The notes beneath the pieces were generated by a model. That model was not told where the DNA came from and did no database searches. It worked only from the letters and a program-made list of their open reading frames with translations. From assembly GCA_951812745.1 (NCBI GenBank), contig OX638327.1:372001-436000 (forward strand): a stretch of DNA of 64,000 nucleotides, given 5' to 3'. Source of the stretch: an uncultured Nitrospirales bacterium. Its GTDB lineage: Bacteria; Nitrospirota; Nitrospiria; Nitrospirales; UBA8639. Position numbers and translations under genes: made by a program. Positions 61,370-64,000 of this stretch are shown in pieces; the stretch's first letter is position 1, and each line of letters starts with the position of its first letter.

Positions 61370-62656
61370 ATGTCATTCATCGCCGATCTCCACATCCATT
61401 CCCGCTATTCCCGTGCCGTCAGCAAAAACATGGTCCCGGAGAGTCTCTACCGGTGGGCGCAGCTCAAGGGGATTACCGTCGTCGGAACCGGAGATTTCAC
61501 GCATCCCGGCTGGTTCGCCGAACTCCAGGAGAAACTCGAACCGGCCGAACCGGGCCTCTATCGCCTGAATCCGGAACTTGCGGCTCCGGTGGATGCCGAG
61601 ATCCCCGAGTCGTGCCGGGCCGACGTCCGGTTCATGCTGACTTCCGAGATCAGCAGTATTTACAAGCGCCACGAACGCACGCGCAAAGTGCATAATTTGA
61701 TCTTTGCGCCGAGTTTCAGCGCCGTGGCGAACATGACGGACAAGCTGGCGCGCATCGGCAACCTCCATTCGGACGGACGGCCTATCCTGGGATTGGACAG
61801 TGAGGAGTTGCTGCGCATCATGCTGGAGCGCGCTCCAGACGCCCTGTTTGTCCCCGCTCATGCCTGGACCCCGCACTTTTCGGTTTTCGGGGCCAACTCG
61901 GGCTTTGATTCGTTGGAAGAATGTTTTGGGGAATTGAGTCCCCATATCCAGGTCATAGAAACCGGACTGTCCTCGGACCCGCCCATGAATTGGCGACTGA
62001 CCCAGCTCGACGGCATTACCCTGATCTCGAACTCCGATGCCCATTCACCCAGCAAGCTTGGCCGTGAAGCCAACGTGTTGAACGGCGACTTGTCGTTCAA
62101 CGGCATCAAGACGGCCTTTACGAGTGGCGACCCCGCGCTGTTTCTGGGGACGATCGAGTTTTTCCCGGAAGAAGGCAAGTACCATTACGACGGGCACCGA
62201 ACCTGTCACGTCCGCCTGTCCCCGGAAGAAGCCAGAACCCATGACAACGTCTGTCCGGAATGCGGGAAGCCCGTGACGCGTGGGGTCATGCATCGCGTCG
62301 AAATGCTGGCCGATCATCCCACCGGCCACCGCTCCCGCAGGGCGTTGCCCTACTGGAGCCTGGTTCCGCTCGTCGAGTTGATTGCCGAGGTACGCGGAGC
62401 CGGAGTGAACACCAAGGGGGTGACCGAGGCCTACAGGCAGCTGCTGGCGAATTTGGGCAATGAATTCGAGATTTTGATGAACGTGCCCATTGCGGATATC
62501 GAAGAACATGGGGGAAGGCTCCTGGCCCTCGCGATCCAGCGCATGCGCGCGGGCAACGTGACGATTGCTCCGGGCTACGACGGGGAGTACGGAACCGTCT
62601 GCTTGCTGTCTCAAGAGGATCGGCACTCCCATTCCTCTCAAACATCGTTGTTCTGA
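61370..62656 (+). CDS. Endonuclease Q-type PHP-domain protein
   Basis: 428 residues. PHP domain with IADLHIHSRYS (metal ligands), VVGTGDFTHPGW, PAHAWTPHFSVFG and LISNSDAHSPSKLGREAN. A zinc ribbon follows (CHVRLSPEEA, CPECGKPV) and a helical C-terminal region. This matches endonuclease Q, which nicks DNA at deaminated bases. Genes of this family often lie beside or are fused to UvrD-type helicases, and a ruined helicase gene does follow here after 44 bases. Whether the nuclease still works without it is unknown. Confidence 0.88.
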   Translation: MSFIADLHIHSRYSRAVSKNMVPESLYRWAQLKGITVVGTGDFTHPGWFAELQEKLEPAEPGLYRLNPELAAPVDAEIPESCRADVRFMLTSEISSIYKRHERTRKVHNLIFAPSFSAVANMTDKLARIGNLHSDGRPILGLDSEELLRIMLERAPDALFVPAHAWTPHFSVFGANSGFDSLEECFGELSPHIQVIETGLSSDPPMNWRLTQLDGITLISNSDAHSPSKLGREANVLNGDLSFNGIKTAFTSGDPALFLGTIEFFPEEGKYHYDGHRTCHVRLSPEEARTHDNVCPECGKPVTRGVMHRVEMLADHPTGHRSRRALPYWSLVPLVELIAEVRGAGVNTKGVTEAYRQLLANLGNEFEILMNVPIADIEEHGGRLLALAIQRMRAGNVTIAPGYDGEYGTVCLLSQEDRHSHSSQTSLF

Positions 62657-62700
62657 CGGGTTCCGTTGTTGCTGTAGTCCGTTTGAAGAGTGAGGCGTGT

Positions 62701-62940
62701 ATGAACGTCGAGATCACCCGGTTGATCGAGAGCCTCAACGACCGGCAGCGGGAAGCCGCGCTGGCCGGTGACGGTTCGTCTCGCGTACCTGCTGGCCGAG
62801 CGGCGCGTGGCGCTAGAGGCGTTTCTGGTCGTGACGTTTACCACGCGGGCGGCGCGAGAAATGCGTGAACGGTTGGAACGGCTCGTCGGGTCTCACGTGG
62901 ATCGGGTGTTCCTAGGAACCTTTCACAGCTTGCGTGTCCA
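62701..62940 (+). pseudogene. UvrD-like helicase remnant, P-loop deleted and 3' truncated
   Basis: An ATG with GAGG upstream begins NVEITRLIESLNDRQREAALAGDG, a clear helicase N-terminus. The next expected block, the Walker A loop, is missing. Reading resumes in another frame at ~62769 with TVRLAYLLAERRV, FLVVTFTTRAAREMRERLERLVG and [11 protein letters not shown] (motifs Ia/Ib). After ~62940 helicase similarity stops and the sequence is that of the opposite-strand DUF1348 gene. The retained ~80 residues are about a tenth of a full helicase. The sequence ACGGT at the junction suggests deletion between short repeats. Confidence 0.8.
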
Positions 62941-63234
62941 ATTGCCGCTGTCGTCGTGGTATTCGTAGGCGAAGCGAACGGCGATACGATTTTCACCAAA
63001 CGTCCAGAGTTCCTTGATCAGTCGATAATCGAGTTCCCTGTTCCATTTCCTGGTCAGGAAGGCCTCGATCTCGGCACGCCCGTCCAGAAACTCGGCGCGG
63101 TTTCGCCATTTGCTGTCCGGGGTGTACACAAGGGCGACCTTATCGGGATCGCGGCTGTTCCACGCATCCTTGGCTATGCGACCCTTTTGCGTGGCTGTCT
63201 CTTCGATAAATGGAGGGAATGGCGGACGTGGCAT
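62923..63234 (-). pseudogene. DUF1348 (NTF2-like) protein, C-terminally truncated
   Basis: 103 residues remain. [61 protein letters not shown] and [15 protein letters not shown] are strongly conserved in DUF1348. The family normally continues for ~50 more residues, but here the frame stops after TRKL in DNA that belongs to the helicase remnant. The ATG at 63234 begins the conserved part. A truncated cone fold is unlikely to be stable. Confidence 0.75.
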
Positions 63235-63351
63235 CAGGTGTTCTCCTTGGGTTTCGTGGCGCACCCGATATTCTTCTTTAGGTCTGCTCAAATACACCGG
63301 CCTACAGTCCCGTAACGTGGACAATCCGGAAACGGTTTGCAACGACCGATG

Positions 63352-64000
63352 CTAGAACTTCCAGACGATCAACGTCTGCACAACGCTCTCATCAGTGGCT
63401 CCGTCGCCAAGCTTGTTCATCCAAAACTGATATTCAATGCCGAGGGAAAACCGGTCGTGCGCATTCCAACGCAATTGGGGTTGCGCAAGAATCCATGACT
63501 CGACTGTGCCGCCGAACTCGTTCTGACGCCCGCCGATATATTCCGCGTGACCTTCGATGCTGAAATTGACTCCGCCAATCTCGAAGGGTCGCATAAAATT
63601 GAAGTCAATCATGAATGAGTTGCTTTCGCTCGGCGCCCCTCCGGAGGATACGCCGTCGCTGTCGTCAATATATGCCGTGAAGTCGAGATTGGCGAACGCG
63701 AATCCGGCAAGGTCCAAGGACAGCCGCAGGCCGGGGAGATACTTCTTGATCCCGGGTTTGCGAGCCCAGTTGAAGCCGAGAATCACGCCGACGTCTGAAA
63801 CAAGCCCGGCGCCAACCTTCCGGCCCGTGATCTTGCCAAGACTGAAGTTCGCGTACCACTCGCCATAGACGTCGAAATCCTGAAAATCCGAATCCTGGGC
63901 ATCGAGCACGTCGACGAAAAAATAGTTGTCCCCGTATTGCCAGCCGCTGGCATGTTGCAGCGTATAGATAAAATGTTCCGCATCGCCGCCGCCGGCAAAA
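63352..64000 (-). CDS. Tsx-like outer-membrane channel (5' end outside window)
   Basis: At least 215 residues; the frame is open to the right edge. Alternating strands and phrases such as GDNYFFVDVLDAQDSDFQDFDVYGEWYANFSLGKITG, GLRLSLDLAGFAFANLDF and a C-terminal LIVWKF (terminal Phe) fit the Channel_Tsx nucleoside-channel family. The substrate is not shown by sequence. The stop is 117 bases from the DUF1348 start on the same strand. Confidence 0.7.
   Translation of the reverse strand, partial: FAGGGDAEHFIYTLQHASGWQYGDNYFFVDVLDAQDSDFQDFDVYGEWYANFSLGKITGRKVGAGLVSDVGVILGFNWARKPGIKKYLPGLRLSLDLAGFAFANLDFTAYIDDSDGVSSGGAPSESNSFMIDFNFMRPFEIGGVNFSIEGHAEYIGGRQNEFGGTVESWILAQPQLRWNAHDRFSLGIEYQFWMNKLGDGATDESVVQTLIVWKF

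Overview
The window reads as chromosomal DNA of a Gram-negative bacterium with moderate GC content. Outer-membrane barrels, lipoprotein signals, RseP, RlpA and an NhaA antiporter support the Gram-negative reading. The mix of housekeeping genes, an iron-sulfur class I fumarase, a Met/His-rich metal-type outer-membrane barrel and several families of dispersed palindromes suggests a Nitrospirota-like organism. That placement is inference: no rRNA or tRNA gene is visible to anchor it.

Left part (1-31.7 kb): the 3' part of comEC is followed by an AT-rich gap holding a perfect sigma70 consensus promoter. This promoter reads into a tightly coupled pair of P-loop ATPases (2766-6469), the second with TPR-like repeats; this is the best candidate for an uncharacterised system. 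Next come an unusual DUF255-aldo/keto reductase fusion, bacterioferritin with a strong terminator, a thioredoxin-fold protein, and a divergent cluster: two FAD disulfide reductases plus a TVP38/DedA membrane protein on one strand, two glycosyltransferases plus a DUF547 protein on the other. After this lie an outer-membrane barrel gene broken by an in-frame TGA, small secreted proteins, DUF1015, a metal-type envelope module (23.1-25.6 kb), an RRM RNA-binding protein, class I fumarase and several DUF genes.

Middle (31.7-52.8 kb): mostly housekeeping. YchF is followed by a 59-residue zinc-ribbon gene and a sigma-70 factor, then FloA and nicotinate phosphoribosyltransferase. On the minus strand lie RlpA, argJ, argC and a bfn-bfn-rplM-rpsI operon closed by a terminator. 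A vapBC toxin-antitoxin pair has a near-leaderless promoter overlaid by direct repeats. The uppS-cdsA-dxr-rseP-proS order is interrupted by nhaA, which sits between clusters of palindromic repeats.

Right part (52.8-64 kb): tldD and tldE (pmbA), a small protein ending in eleven perfect Gly-Glu-Pro triplets, coaBC, msrB, a DUF5069 protein, a secreted protein of unknown function, a periplasmic DsrE-like protein, and an endonuclease Q-type PHP protein. The PHP gene is followed by a decayed UvrD helicase that has lost its P-loop and its 3' end and runs into the truncated 3' end of a convergent DUF1348 gene. A Tsx-like outer-membrane channel runs off the right edge.

At least four kinds of short palindromic repeat are scattered through the intergenic gaps. 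In two places such sequence has become part of a reading frame.
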